A DNA stretch of 64,000 bases from Thalassospira povalilytica (lineage in GTDB: Bacteria; Pseudomonadota; Alphaproteobacteria; Rhodospirillales; Thalassospiraceae). The stretch spans positions 310,001 through 374,000 of the forward strand of contig NZ_PGTS01000002.1 in NCBI RefSeq assembly GCF_002844235.1. The letters run 5' to 3'. Both the position numbers and the translations under genes were made by a program. How positions within the stretch are numbered: position 1 is the stretch's first letter; the number at the start of each line of letters is the position of its first letter. Positions 19,302 to 28,554 of the stretch are shown in pieces. The notes beneath the pieces were generated by a model. That model saw only the letters and a list, made by a program, of their open reading frames with translations, was not told where the DNA came from and made no database searches.

Positions 19302-19676
19302 ATGCGGTTATCGGTTGTGATGGCGGGGCTTAACGGGGCGATGGCGGTTGCCCTTGGTGCCTTTGCTGCCCACGGGATGGCAGGGACGGATATGGAATAT
19401 GCGCGAAGTCTGGTTGAGAAGGGCGCGCATTATCAGCTTGTTCACGGGGTTGCACTGGCCGCGATTGCAGGCCTTGTGCATCATATCCCTGACGAAAAGC
19501 TTTTGCGGATTGCGGCTTATGCGATGCTGGCTGGCATCCTTTTTTTCTGCGGATCGCTTTATGTCATCGCCTTTAGCGGTATTTCCGCGTTTGGGGCAAT
19601 TGCACCGGTTGGCGGTGTATCGTTCATTGCAGGCTGGCTTGCGCTTGCGGCGGCGGGGTATCGCCGGTTTGCATAG
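19302..19676 (+). CDS. DUF423 family small membrane protein
   Basis: About 124 residues with four hydrophobic segments, matching DUF423 (YgdD/YwdK): an N-terminal GLNGAMAVALGAFAAHG motif and a GAIAPVGGVSFIAGWLAL end. The ATG at 19302 has GCAGGA just upstream and is a better start than the ATG at 19293. It sits in the inner membrane. Function is unknown for the family. The gene is monocistronic, bounded by terminators on both sides. Confidence 0.88.
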   Translation: MRLSVVMAGLNGAMAVALGAFAAHGMAGTDMEYARSLVEKGAHYQLVHGVALAAIAGLVHHIPDEKLLRIAAYAMLAGILFFCGSLYVIAFSGISAFGAIAPVGGVSFIAGWLALAAAGYRRFA

Positions 19677-19690
19677 TTAGGATAGGGAAT

Positions 19691-19720
19691 GCCATGCCCG
19701 ATCCGTCGGGCTGGCGTTTT
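19691..19720 (+). terminator. Intrinsic terminator after the DUF423 gene
   Basis: GCCATGCCCGA pairs with TCGGGCTGGC (one bulged T) around a TCCG loop and is followed by GTTTT. Confidence 0.6.
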
Positions 19721-19740
19721 GGTCTGAAGCCTGGAGATAA

Positions 19741-19775
19741 AAAAAAGACGTGACCCGAAGGGCACGTCTTTTTTT
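19741..19775. terminator. Bidirectional intrinsic terminator
   Basis: AAAAAAGACGTG pairs with CACGTCTTTTTT around a GC-rich loop. The A and T runs serve both directions. It ends rpmG from the minus strand and is a second stop for the DUF423 gene. Confidence 0.85.
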
Positions 19776-19809
19776 AAATCGTCCAGTAGTCCGGTTCCGA
19801 AGAACCTGA

Positions 19810-19977
19810 TTACTTCATTTTCGCTTCTTTGAACACGACGTGCTTACGCACGACCGGGTCGTACTTGCGAAACTGGAATTTCTCGGTGGTATTCCGCGGG
19901 TTCTTCTTAACAACATAGAAGTAACCGGTGTCTGCGGTGCTTACCAACTTTACGAGGATCGAAGCGGGCTTCGCCAT
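19810..19977 (-). CDS. rpmG: 50S ribosomal protein L33
   Basis: A 55-residue basic protein beginning [20 protein letters not shown] and ending in [14 protein letters not shown], the standard L33 pattern. It has no cysteine, so it is the zinc-free type. Length matches the family (about 55). It is a component of the large ribosomal subunit near the E site. The gene is single, with the shared bidirectional terminator downstream. Confidence 0.95.
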   Translation of the reverse strand: MAKPASILVKLVSTADTGYFYVVKKNPRNTTEKFQFRKYDPVVRKHVVFKEAKMK

Positions 19978-20071
19978 GTCTCTGCATCCTGTGTTCAGGT
20001 GTATCTCAGGCGGCGGAACATAAAGGTTATCGCCAGAGTGTCAAGCCATTTTGGCAAAAAAGAATGCATTT

Positions 20072-21712
20072 TTAATGCGCGTCGAAAGTATCGGCGATTT
20101 CCTGTTGTCCGACAAAGGCGAGATTCTTGTAATCAGGGCTGTTTTTCAGCAATTCCAATGCAACTTTAATGTCAAATTCGTCATTGTTGCTGTGGGCCGG
20201 GCAGACGCTTCGAAGTTCCCGGCGGCTTTTTTCATCCCGGTAATCAAGGGTGCGCCATTTGGTCAGCATGCTGGCCGTCTGATCACGCTGTGACAGGGCG
20301 GTTGAAACCCGGTGAACCGGGGTATCATTATCATTTGATTGCGTGCAGATCGCCGGGAACAGTCCGATTCTGTCAAATGTATAGCCCGACGGGGCCGTCA
20401 TCCGCGACCAGGTAAAGGTCAAGGTGCCATGGTTTGGCAAATCATTGATTGCCTGAACCGATCCTTTGCCAAAGCTGGTGGATCCGACAAGCACAGCACG
20501 ATTGCGATCCTGAAGGGCCGCAGCAACCAATTCGGCCGATGATGCGGTGCGCCCGTCGATCAGGACAATCAGCGGTGCCCCCCTGGTCAGGTCGCTATTG
20601 CCGGCCCGGAACGTATGGCGGGCGGCCATGACGCGCGAAAATGTGTTGCCGATCGGGCCGTTTTCAAGGAACAGGTCGGCCACAGCGACCCCCTGTTGCA
20701 GCAAACCGCCGCGATTGCCCCGCAAATCAAGGATAACCCCCTTAAGTCCGCCATCATAAAGTTGCACCTTAAGGATGTTGTCGCCCAATGTGCTTGCGGT
20801 TGCACTGTTGAAGCTGGTGATGCGGGCAATCAGGATATTGTCGCGGGTTTCGGCAAAAACGGTCCGGTCAATGACACGTTCACGCATGATTTCAACCGGG
20901 ACAATTGCCCGATTGTCGGCCTTGTTGATGTCGATGGTCACCCGTGTGCCTTCTTCACCATGAAGAAGGTCGGCAGTATAGGTGCTGGTCTTGCCATACA
21001 TGTCTTCGCCATTGACCGCGACGATCTGATCCCCGGGATGCAGTCCGGCCTTGGCCGCCGGGCTTTCGGGATGCACCAGTTTCACCACCGGATAGCCGTC
21101 ACCGCCGATAACGCGAATGCCGATGCCGATATATCCGTCACGCCGGTTGCGCGCCGTTTCGGCCTGTTTAGGGCCTTCATAGCGGCTGTAACGGTCTAGG
21201 TTGCGAATGGCGCCACTGACCAGGGCGGCCTGAACATCAAGGGTGTCGCTATTGCGCAGCACCGGTGAATAGGCCCGATAGGTGCCAAGCCCGCGCAGGG
21301 TGATTTCAGACCAGATTTGGTTGCCTTCAACACTTGTCTGATCATAGTTGGTCTGCGGAAGGGCGATGGTTTGTACCGTCTTGCCGTCATATTGCAAGAC
21401 GAGGTCATCCGGGGTGATATCGACCCGGATGTTGTCATCGATTTCAGACAGGCCATCAAGGGTGTTGACCAGAATCTGATCGCGGCTGATCGGATCAATA
21501 TACCGGGTAGCGACAAGATCGATTGTCTGGGTAACCAGTTCGCGGGTTTGCGGATCATCCGGGGCTGTAATCCCGGCAACCTGCGGGGTGCCACAAGCCG
21601 CCTGTAAAAGGCAAAGCCCAAGCGTAGCCCCGATACGCCGCCAATGGCGCAAGCTGGTCTTAAGACAAAGGTCTTCAATGCGGGGCCGGCCAATCGTGAC
21701 CAAGGGAAACAT
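20072..21712 (-). CDS. S41 family C-terminal processing peptidase, lipoprotein
   Basis: A 546-residue carboxy-terminal protease. The N terminus ends a signal at LLQAAC (lipobox, Cys at about 40), so it is probably a periplasm-facing lipoprotein. A PDZ domain at about 160-240 has GIGIRVIGGDGYPVVKLV and GLHPGDQIVAVNGEDMYG. The protease core has LDLRGNRGG, the catalytic Ser in DGRTASSAELVAAALQD and the catalytic Lys in TSFGKGSVQ. The C-terminal 100 residues are specific to this protein. No ribosome site precedes the ATG, so the start is uncertain by a few codons. Monocistronic. Confidence 0.88.
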   Translation of the reverse strand: MFPLVTIGRPRIEDLCLKTSLRHWRRIGATLGLCLLQAACGTPQVAGITAPDDPQTRELVTQTIDLVATRYIDPISRDQILVNTLDGLSEIDDNIRVDITPDDLVLQYDGKTVQTIALPQTNYDQTSVEGNQIWSEITLRGLGTYRAYSPVLRNSDTLDVQAALVSGAIRNLDRYSRYEGPKQAETARNRRDGYIGIGIRVIGGDGYPVVKLVHPESPAAKAGLHPGDQIVAVNGEDMYGKTSTYTADLLHGEEGTRVTIDINKADNRAIVPVEIMRERVIDRTVFAETRDNILIARITSFNSATASTLGDNILKVQLYDGGLKGVILDLRGNRGGLLQQGVAVADLFLENGPIGNTFSRVMAARHTFRAGNSDLTRGAPLIVLIDGRTASSAELVAAALQDRNRAVLVGSTSFGKGSVQAINDLPNHGTLTFTWSRMTAPSGYTFDRIGLFPAICTQSNDNDTPVHRVSTALSQRDQTASMLTKWRTLDYRDEKSRRELRSVCPAHSNNDEFDIKVALELLKNSPDYKNLAFVGQQEIADTFDAH

Positions 21713-21774
21713 CCGACTAATTTTGGAAATCCAAGTTACTTATTCTAAAGGAAAATGTGCCCGATAGCCAATGA

Positions 21775-22215
21775 CTATCCTTTGATGCGCATGGCCCACT
21801 GGGTGCCAAGTACCGCGCCTTTGATAAAGGGCAGGAAACCAAGGCACAGCAACACGGTCGCCGGCAGCCAGATCGACATTTGCATCCAAAGCGACGGCTT
21901 GATTGTTTGCTCCATCATCAGAACGCCGGGCACAACGATATGTCCGACCAGAAAGATGGTGAAATAGGGCGGTGCATCGTCGCAGCGATATTCACCAATC
22001 GGGTGACTGCAAACATCACATGCCGGGCGCAGCTTAAGATACCCGCCAAATGCAAGCCCGTGGCCGCAATTGGGGCACTTGCGCCGGAACCCGCGCCGCA
22101 GACCAAGCAGCAACCGCTTGCCGCTATCGGTCGGGCCGGAAAGGCCATCTTCGGTATGGGACGGGGGCGTCATATCGCGAAGGGGATCGTTCTGATCGTT
22201 GTGGGGCATCGTCAT
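21775..22215 (-). CDS. DUF983 domain protein
   Basis: A roughly 146-residue protein with a zinc-ribbon-like front, RRKCPNCGHGLAFGGYLKL then CDVCSHPIGEY, and two membrane segments, which is the DUF983 arrangement. DUF983 genes often lie near cytochrome oxidase or nudix genes, but not here. The start at 22215 has AGGAG eleven bases upstream; the upstream extension to 22266 has no site. Probably an inner-membrane protein of unknown function. Confidence 0.82.
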   Translation of the reverse strand: MTMPHNDQNDPLRDMTPPSHTEDGLSGPTDSGKRLLLGLRRGFRRKCPNCGHGLAFGGYLKLRPACDVCSHPIGEYRCDDAPPYFTIFLVGHIVVPGVLMMEQTIKPSLWMQMSIWLPATVLLCLGFLPFIKGAVLGTQWAMRIKG

Positions 22216-22401
22216 GGGGCGCTTAACTCCTGTTTCTTTTCTGCCCGCACTTGATCCAAAGGGCAAAAAGGGGCATTGAAACGGTATGCCATCATCATGA
22301 TGTTCAATAGCGCAAGCAAGTAAAATCGACCCGTTCTAATCACCCTATGGGCGACTTTGCGATTGTAAAGCATAATTGAATACCTGCTAAAGGAGTGCCC
22401 A

Positions 22402-23184
22402 ATGGGAAATGCGGACGATATCGTTGCCAGTCTGAAACAGGACTTCATTGAGGACACAATTGAACGTGTTGACCGGATTGAAACAACGATTGATCGTATC
22501 GCCGGCGGGATGGATGAAGCGGGGCCGGGGATTGCGGAAATTCGCCGCGAAGCCCACACCGTCAAGGGTTTGGCCGGATCATTCGGGTTTCCCCTTGTTG
22601 GCGCAATTGCCCATCGCATGGAAGATTACATCGCCGAGCTGACCAAAATCGATGATCTGGAAGCCGCATCCCTGGTCGATTTCACCAGCTGGATTCGCGA
22701 AATCATCGAAAGCGGCACCAATCCGCAGGCCGAGGAAGAAACCCGCATCCTGCGTTCTTTGCCGACCCGCACGGTAAAAAGTGATGAAAAGGCCGAAAAA
22801 TCCCACAACGGATCGGCGCAGGACAAGGAAATCCTGCTTGTGACCGCAACGGCTGTTCAGGCCCATTTTCTGCAGCGCGAATTGCGCGAACAGGGGTTCC
22901 GCACCATCACCGCGCGCACCGCTGTCGAGGCCTTTGAAACAGTTGTTCAGTCCCATCCCGATGCGATCATTACCGCAGCTGTTCTTGACGGGCTGAGCGG
23001 CATTGAACTGATCCGGGCCTTGGCGGCGATGAAGACGCTGGCGGATAAAAAACTGGGCCTTCTGACAAGTTTTGATGCATCGCATCCTGATCTGGACGGG
23101 TTGCCGGGCAATGTCGCGATCATCAATAATCGTGGCAAACAGACATCCGAGCATCTGGCGAAATTCATCGCGACCATGATGTAA
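22402..23184 (+). CDS. Hpt domain protein with degenerate receiver domain
   Basis: A 260-residue protein with an N-terminal histidine phosphotransfer domain (about 1-105). Its phospho-accepting His52 is in REAHTVKGLAGSFGF. A charged linker (105-140) leads to a C-terminal CheY-like fold (about 142-260). That fold keeps hydrophobic strands and the LSG turn but lacks the acidic pair (T148/A149), the phospho-Asp (A192 in IITAAVLDG) and the usual lysine. So His phosphotransfer is possible but Asp phosphorylation is not. AAAGGAG precedes the ATG. It stands alone with no kinase nearby; a phosphorelay adaptor is likely. Confidence 0.8.
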   Translation: MGNADDIVASLKQDFIEDTIERVDRIETTIDRIAGGMDEAGPGIAEIRREAHTVKGLAGSFGFPLVGAIAHRMEDYIAELTKIDDLEAASLVDFTSWIREIIESGTNPQAEEETRILRSLPTRTVKSDEKAEKSHNGSAQDKEILLVTATAVQAHFLQRELREQGFRTITARTAVEAFETVVQSHPDAIITAAVLDGLSGIELIRALAAMKTLADKKLGLLTSFDASHPDLDGLPGNVAIINNRGKQTSEHLAKFIATMM

Positions 23185-23210
23185 CTGGCATAATTTATTG
23201 TTTTGATTGC

Positions 23211-23240
23211 ACAAAGGGCGGCCAGATGGCCGCCCTTTGT
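23211..23240. terminator. Bidirectional intrinsic terminator
   Basis: ACAAAGGGCGGCC pairs with GGCCGCCCTTTGT around an AGAT loop, between the convergent Hpt-protein and rnr genes. Confidence 0.9.
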
Positions 23241-23270
23241 TTGTTTGCGTGTTTGTTCACGGGGGGGGTA

Positions 23271-25688
23271 TTACGACTTGTCGTCGCGTTTGGCAGTGTT
23301 GCGGGTGACGCGGTTTGACGCGACCAGCTTGCGTTGCTTTTTGGGCGTCGTTTTCTTTTTGCCCTTTGACTTGGTCGCAGACGTGCCACCAGGGCCCTTG
23401 CCATCGCGCGGGCCGGAACGGAAGCCGGGTTTGCTGCCATGACGGTGGCTGCGGTCCCCGGGGCTGCTGCCCCTACGTTTTCCCTGGCCTTTGCGCCCAC
23501 GTGGCCGTTCGACCAGATCGCGGGCGGTGATGTCGGCATGTTCAGCCAGTCGCAATGCCAGTGACCCGGTTGCGGCATCGGCATCGGCGATGCGGACCAC
23601 AACGCTATCACCCAACTGGAACTTCTTGCCGCGATTTTGCCCGACCAGTGCGTGGCTTGCGGCATCATGGATGTAATAGTCATCGGGCAGGGTGGAAATC
23701 GGCACCAAGCCGTCTGCCCCGGTTTCATTGAGCGAAATGAACAGACCAAAATGCGTGACCCCGGAAATCTTGCCCGGGAATTCGGCGCCAACCTTGTCAG
23801 ACATATAGGCCGCGACATACCGGTCGACCGCATCGCGTTCGGCCATTGCCGCCCGTCGTTCGGTGCCGGAAATGTCTTCGCCGATCTGCTCGAACCGTTC
23901 ACCATCTTCAGGCGGAAGGCCGCCTTCACCCAGCTTCAAACCGGCAATCAGCGCACGGTGGACCAGAAGGTCGGCATAACGGCGGATCGGTGATGTGAAA
24001 TGGGCATATTTCTTCAATGCCAGGCCAAAGTGCCCGATATTATCGGGGCTATACATAGCCTGTGACTGGCTGCGCAGAACGACCGTGTTGATCAGCTCTG
24101 CCTCGGGCCTGTCCTTGGCCAGTTCCAGAATGCGGTTAAAGTCCCGCGGACGCAGAACCGATGCCTTGTTCAGCTGATACCCGGCCCCTTCAAGGAATTC
24201 GCGCAGGGCTTCAAGCTTTTCCTCGCTCGGGGCATCGTGGATACGATACATGCAGGGCTGCTTGATGCGTTCAAGTTCCTCGGCTGCACACACGTTGGCA
24301 GCAATCATGAATTCTTCGATCAGCTTGTGGCTGTCAAAGCGCGCACGCGGGGCAATTGCGACGATCTGGCCCTGATCATTCAGCTCAATCTTGCGTTCGG
24401 GAACATCAAGTTCCAGAACACCACGTTTTTTACGCGCTTCGAGGAAGGCGTGGAAAGCGCCATAAAGCGGCTTGATGATCGTGTCGACCAGTGGCCCTGT
24501 GGTGTCATCGGGCTGACCATCCATGGCGCGCTGCACCTGATCATAGGTCAGGCGCGCCGCAGAACGCATCATGCCGCGACAGAACTTGTGACGCAGCTTG
24601 TGCCCGTGCTTGTCGAGCCACATCTCGACCGCCATACAGCCGCGATCTTCATGGGGAACCAGCGAACACCAGCCGTTTGACAGTTCAAACGGCAACATCG
24701 GAACAACGCGGTCCGGGAAATAGCAACTGTTGCCGCGTTTCACCGCTTCGCGGTCAAGGGCGTCGCCCGGGCGCACATACCAGGACACGTCGGCAATCGC
24801 GACCATGATGTGCCAGCCGCCTTCATTGGCAGGATCGGGGTCGGCTTCGGCCCAGACGGCATCATCGAAATCACGTGCGTCCGCACCATCAATGGTCACC
24901 AGCGGGATATCGCGAAGGTCGGTGCGTTTGCCAAGCGGCGTGGCCTTTGATTCCCGTGCCTGAAGTTCGACTTCCGGCGGGAATTCAAACGGAATGCCAC
25001 GCGCATGGATCGACACAAGGCTGATCGATTTGGGTTCGTTGATATTGCCAAGAACCTCGGTGATCCGGCCCTTGCGCAATCCGAAATGCTTGCCCGGCAG
25101 GATTTCCGTCAAAACCAGCGATCCGGCCTCAAGATCGGGATGATCATCAAGCGGCACTGCGATTTCGCCGCTATCCTTGCGATCCGTGGGCACAACACGG
25201 CCTTCGCGTTCATTGGGGCGGTAAAGTCCCAAAACGCGCTGTGGGCCGCTTCCAAGGACCCGCATGATGCTGGCTTCGTAGGTTTGCTTGCCGGTATAGC
25301 GCAGCTTGGCCAGAATCTTGTCACCGATGCCAGGCGCGCTTGGCCCGCCGCGGCGGATCGATTTGACGACAATCTGGGGCGGTTCGTAGTCGTGTTTCCA
25401 GACATTCGGCTTGGCCAGAACCTCGCCATCATCGTCGATGCCGGTAATTTCAAGCACCTCGACCGGGGGCAGACGGTCGGGTTTGTCAAACCGTCTGCGT
25501 CCCTTGACGACATCGCCGCCGATTTTCAGTTCCTTTAGGATCTTTTTAAGCTCGATCTTCGCTGCACCCTTGATGTTAAAGGCGCGCGCAATTTCGCGCT
25601 TGCCCACCGGGGTGGGGCTCATATCGATGAATTCGATGATTTCTTCCCGGGTCGGGAAGTGTTTTTTGTATTCTGTATCGTTCGCCAA
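23271..25688 (-). CDS. rnr: Ribonuclease R
   Basis: An 805-residue 3'-5' exoribonuclease (E. coli 813). Order: winged helix (FPTREEIIEFI at about 10-20), cold-shock domains, RNB catalytic domain with DARDFDDAVWAE (metal-binding aspartates) at about 270 and TSPIRRYADLLVHRAL, then an S1 domain (FGLFISLNETGADGLVPIS), and a lysine/arginine/glycine-rich tail of about 75 residues. It degrades structured RNA such as rRNA fragments. The start codon is TTG at 25688, with AAAGGA upstream. It lies 49 bases after topA and is probably transcribed with it in part. Confidence 0.95.
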   Translation of the reverse strand: MANDTEYKKHFPTREEIIEFIDMSPTPVGKREIARAFNIKGAAKIELKKILKELKIGGDVVKGRRRFDKPDRLPPVEVLEITGIDDDGEVLAKPNVWKHDYEPPQIVVKSIRRGGPSAPGIGDKILAKLRYTGKQTYEASIMRVLGSGPQRVLGLYRPNEREGRVVPTDRKDSGEIAVPLDDHPDLEAGSLVLTEILPGKHFGLRKGRITEVLGNINEPKSISLVSIHARGIPFEFPPEVELQARESKATPLGKRTDLRDIPLVTIDGADARDFDDAVWAEADPDPANEGGWHIMVAIADVSWYVRPGDALDREAVKRGNSCYFPDRVVPMLPFELSNGWCSLVPHEDRGCMAVEMWLDKHGHKLRHKFCRGMMRSAARLTYDQVQRAMDGQPDDTTGPLVDTIIKPLYGAFHAFLEARKKRGVLELDVPERKIELNDQGQIVAIAPRARFDSHKLIEEFMIAANVCAAEELERIKQPCMYRIHDAPSEEKLEALREFLEGAGYQLNKASVLRPRDFNRILELAKDRPEAELINTVVLRSQSQAMYSPDNIGHFGLALKKYAHFTSPIRRYADLLVHRALIAGLKLGEGGLPPEDGERFEQIGEDISGTERRAAMAERDAVDRYVAAYMSDKVGAEFPGKISGVTHFGLFISLNETGADGLVPISTLPDDYYIHDAASHALVGQNRGKKFQLGDSVVVRIADADAATGSLALRLAEHADITARDLVERPRGRKGQGKRRGSSPGDRSHRHGSKPGFRSGPRDGKGPGGTSATKSKGKKKTTPKKQRKLVASNRVTRNTAKRDDKS

Positions 25689-25721
25689 CTTCGCGGCGTC
25701 CTTTCACTTAATTTCCACTGA

Positions 25722-25750
25722 AAAGGAAAGCGGCAGATTAATCTGCCGCC
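25722..25750 (-). terminator. Terminator overlapping the topA stop codon
   Basis: The 20-bp perfect palindrome GCGGCAGATTAATCTGCCGC (25730-25749) contains the topA stop and is followed on the minus strand by TTTCCTTTTC. It may end or attenuate transcription before rnr. Confidence 0.55.
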
Positions 25751-28386
25751 GCCTTTTTCGTGGTTGTCTTCTTTGCTGCGGTTTTCTTTGCAGCCGTTTT
25801 CTTTTTCGCGGGGGCTTTTTTCTTTGCCGTCGCGGTTTTGGTTGCCGTTTTCTTGGTCGCGGCTTTTGATGTTTTGCCCGACTTGGCTTCCTTTTCCTTG
25901 ATGGCCTTTATCGCCATCTCAAGGGTGATGTCATCGCGTTCAACATCGCGGATATTGGCGATGGTCTTTTTGTGTTTCACAAACGGACCCCAACGACCAA
26001 CTGCGACAAAGATCGGTTCGTTGTCATCGGGATGTTTGCCGATTTCCTTGCCGGCTTTTTCGCGCTTGTCCGCGATCAGGGCGATGGCCCGGTTTTCACC
26101 AATGGTCAGCACGTCATCATCGGCCTTAAGAGACGCAAAGATGCTGCCGGCCTGAACATAGGGACCAAAACGTCCGATATTGGCTTTCATTTCCTCGCCG
26201 GTATCGGGGTAAATCCCAACCACGCGCGGAAGTGTCAGAAGCTCTTCGGCCTTGGTCAGGTCGACGACCGATGGTTCCAGCCCCTTGGGAAGGGAGGTAC
26301 GTTTCGGTTTGACCTTTTTGGGTTTGCCGTTCTTGCCTTCGACTTCTTCTTCTTCACCAAGCTGAACATAAACCCCGTACGGGCCTTTGCGCAGGGTGAT
26401 TTCCTTGCCGGTTTCCTTGTCGATGCCCAGAACCTTGGGTCCGGCATCAAGTTCGGAATCATTGCCATTTTCATTGGCAACCAGTGGCCGGGTGAAGTTG
26501 CAGTCCGGATAGTTCGAGCATCCCAGGAATGCACCGAACTTGCCCAGCTTCAAGCTTAGGGTGCCATCAGAACATTTCGGGCATTTATGCGGATCGGTGC
26601 CGTCTTCACGCGGCGGGAACAGATAATTTTCAAGCATCACCTGAAGCGCATCAAGCACATCGGTGATTTTCAGTTCCTTGGCCTCGTCGACATTGCCTTT
26701 GAATGATTTCCAGAAGTCACGAAGCACTTCTTTCCAGGCAAGGTTGCCGGTCGAGATTTCATCAAGCTGGTTTTCAAGATCGGCGGTGAAGTTGTACTGA
26801 ACATAGCGTTCAAAGAACTTCGACAGAAACGCAGTGACAAGGCGACCACGGTCCTGTGCGACAAAGCGGCGCCGTTCAAGCAACACATAGTTGCGATCCT
26901 GAAGAACCGAAATGATCGATGCATAGGTCGACGGACGGCCGATGCCAAGTTCTTCCATCTTCTTGACCAGGCTCGCCTCGGTATAGCGGGGCGGGGGCTG
27001 GGTGAAGTGCTGGTCGATGCTGACTTTGCCAAGGTTGGGTTTCTGACCTTCCTTGAGCGGCGGCAGACGACGATCATTTTCGTCCTCGGCCTCGTCATCC
27101 TTGCCTTCCTGATACAGTTTCAGGAAGCCGTCAAATTTCACAACCGAGCCGTTGGCACGCAGAACAACGTGATTATCATTCGATGACAGGTCAACAGCAA
27201 CCTGATCAAAGCGGGCATCTTCCATCTGGCAGGCAACGGTACGTTTCCAGATCAGGGTGTAAAGTGCCAGCTGGTCCTTATCAAGGTGGCGCGCCACCTG
27301 ATCGGGGCGGCGGAACAGATCGGTCGGACGTACTGCTTCGTGGGCTTCCTGTGCGTTCTTTGCCTTGTTGGCAAAGCTGCGCGCACTGGCCGGAAGGTAG
27401 GCATCCCCGTAATCCTTGCCAATAAGGCGGCGTGCAGCAGCCAGTGCTTCCTGCGAAAGAACCACGGCATCGGTACGCATATAGGTGATCAGACCAACAG
27501 TTTCACCGCCGATATCAACCCCTTCATACAGGCGCTGGGCAAGCTGCATGGTGCGTTTTGCCCCAAAGCCAAGCTTACGCGATGCTTCCTGTTGCAGGGT
27601 CGATGTGGTGAAAGGCGGCTGCGGACGACGTTTGACGTCCTTGCGCTCAACCTTGGAGACCGCGTAGCTTCTGCTTTCGACCTTTTCCTTGGCGATCTTG
27701 GCGGCGTCTTCGTTGCCAAGCGCCAGTTTATCAAGCTTTTCGCCGTTCAGATGCGTCAGCCGTGCGGTAAAGTTGCCTTCCGGAACGGCAAATCCGGCCT
27801 CAAGCGACCAGTATTCGTCGGGTTTGAAGGCCTCGATCTCGATTTCACGTTCGCAAATCAGACGCAGGGCAACCGACTGCACACGGCCAGCCGAACGCGA
27901 ACCCGGAAGTTTGCGCCACAGAACCGGCGACAGGTTGAAGCCCACAAGATAATCAAGTGCACGACGCGCCAGATAGGCATCAACCAGTTCCTGATTGAGT
28001 TCACGCGGATTGGCGATGGCGTCCGTGACGGCCTTCTTGGTGATCTCGTGAAACACGACGCGGTGCACATCACGCCCGCGGAGCAATTTTTTCTGCTCGA
28101 GAACTTCAAGAATATGCCACGAAATCGCTTCCCCTTCGCGATCCGGGTCAGTCGCGAGATAGATGGTGTCGGAGTCACGGGCCGCTGCGGCAATCTCGCG
28201 GATCTGTTTTTCCGATCGTCCATCCGTTTCCCAGACCATCGAAAAATCATTGTCGGTATCGACTGATCCGTCCTTGGACGGCAGATCGCGGATGTGACCG
28301 AAAGAGGCCAGCACCTTATAATCATCACCGAGATATTTGTTGATCGTCTTGGCTTTGGCCGGGGATTCGACGATGACAAGATTCAT
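25738..28386 (-). CDS. topA: DNA topoisomerase I
   Basis: An 882-residue type IA topoisomerase that relaxes negative supercoils. The Toprim domain starts at NLVIVESPAKAKTINKYLG and has DPDREGEAISWH. The catalytic tyrosine is in GLITYMRTDAV (about residue 300). One four-cysteine zinc ribbon (CPKCSDGTL and CSNYPDC) is present, followed by repeated TopA C-terminal modules. The last 45 residues are Lys/Ala/Thr-rich, resembling histone H1 tails, and should bind DNA. The frame extends to 28464, but family alignment and the ATG at 28386 set the start. Confidence 0.96.
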   Translation of the reverse strand: MNLVIVESPAKAKTINKYLGDDYKVLASFGHIRDLPSKDGSVDTDNDFSMVWETDGRSEKQIREIAAAARDSDTIYLATDPDREGEAISWHILEVLEQKKLLRGRDVHRVVFHEITKKAVTDAIANPRELNQELVDAYLARRALDYLVGFNLSPVLWRKLPGSRSAGRVQSVALRLICEREIEIEAFKPDEYWSLEAGFAVPEGNFTARLTHLNGEKLDKLALGNEDAAKIAKEKVESRSYAVSKVERKDVKRRPQPPFTTSTLQQEASRKLGFGAKRTMQLAQRLYEGVDIGGETVGLITYMRTDAVVLSQEALAAARRLIGKDYGDAYLPASARSFANKAKNAQEAHEAVRPTDLFRRPDQVARHLDKDQLALYTLIWKRTVACQMEDARFDQVAVDLSSNDNHVVLRANGSVVKFDGFLKLYQEGKDDEAEDENDRRLPPLKEGQKPNLGKVSIDQHFTQPPPRYTEASLVKKMEELGIGRPSTYASIISVLQDRNYVLLERRRFVAQDRGRLVTAFLSKFFERYVQYNFTADLENQLDEISTGNLAWKEVLRDFWKSFKGNVDEAKELKITDVLDALQVMLENYLFPPREDGTDPHKCPKCSDGTLSLKLGKFGAFLGCSNYPDCNFTRPLVANENGNDSELDAGPKVLGIDKETGKEITLRKGPYGVYVQLGEEEEVEGKNGKPKKVKPKRTSLPKGLEPSVVDLTKAEELLTLPRVVGIYPDTGEEMKANIGRFGPYVQAGSIFASLKADDDVLTIGENRAIALIADKREKAGKEIGKHPDDNEPIFVAVGRWGPFVKHKKTIANIRDVERDDITLEMAIKAIKEKEAKSGKTSKAATKKTATKTATAKKKAPAKKKTAAKKTAAKKTTTKKAAAD

Positions 28387-28554
28387 TACGTTTTTCGTGT
28401 CCGGTTCTTGCGCCCGAAGGCGATATTTATGTTGTGCTTCAATTAACCCGAATGCGAGACGCACATATATATAGTGTGTCTGTATTTCAAATCAGATTGC
28501 GCAAATTGCGGCAAATCACAACAATATTTGTCACGCCGAAATCCGACGCGACTC

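Noticed and set aside
25738..25875. Tandem repeat locus at the 3' end of topA
   Set aside because: The Lys/Ala repetition is a coding feature of the TopA tail, not an independent DNA repeat.
27286..28266. Plus-strand open frame of 326 codons inside topA
   Set aside because: Fully antisense to conserved topoisomerase core; no start signal.
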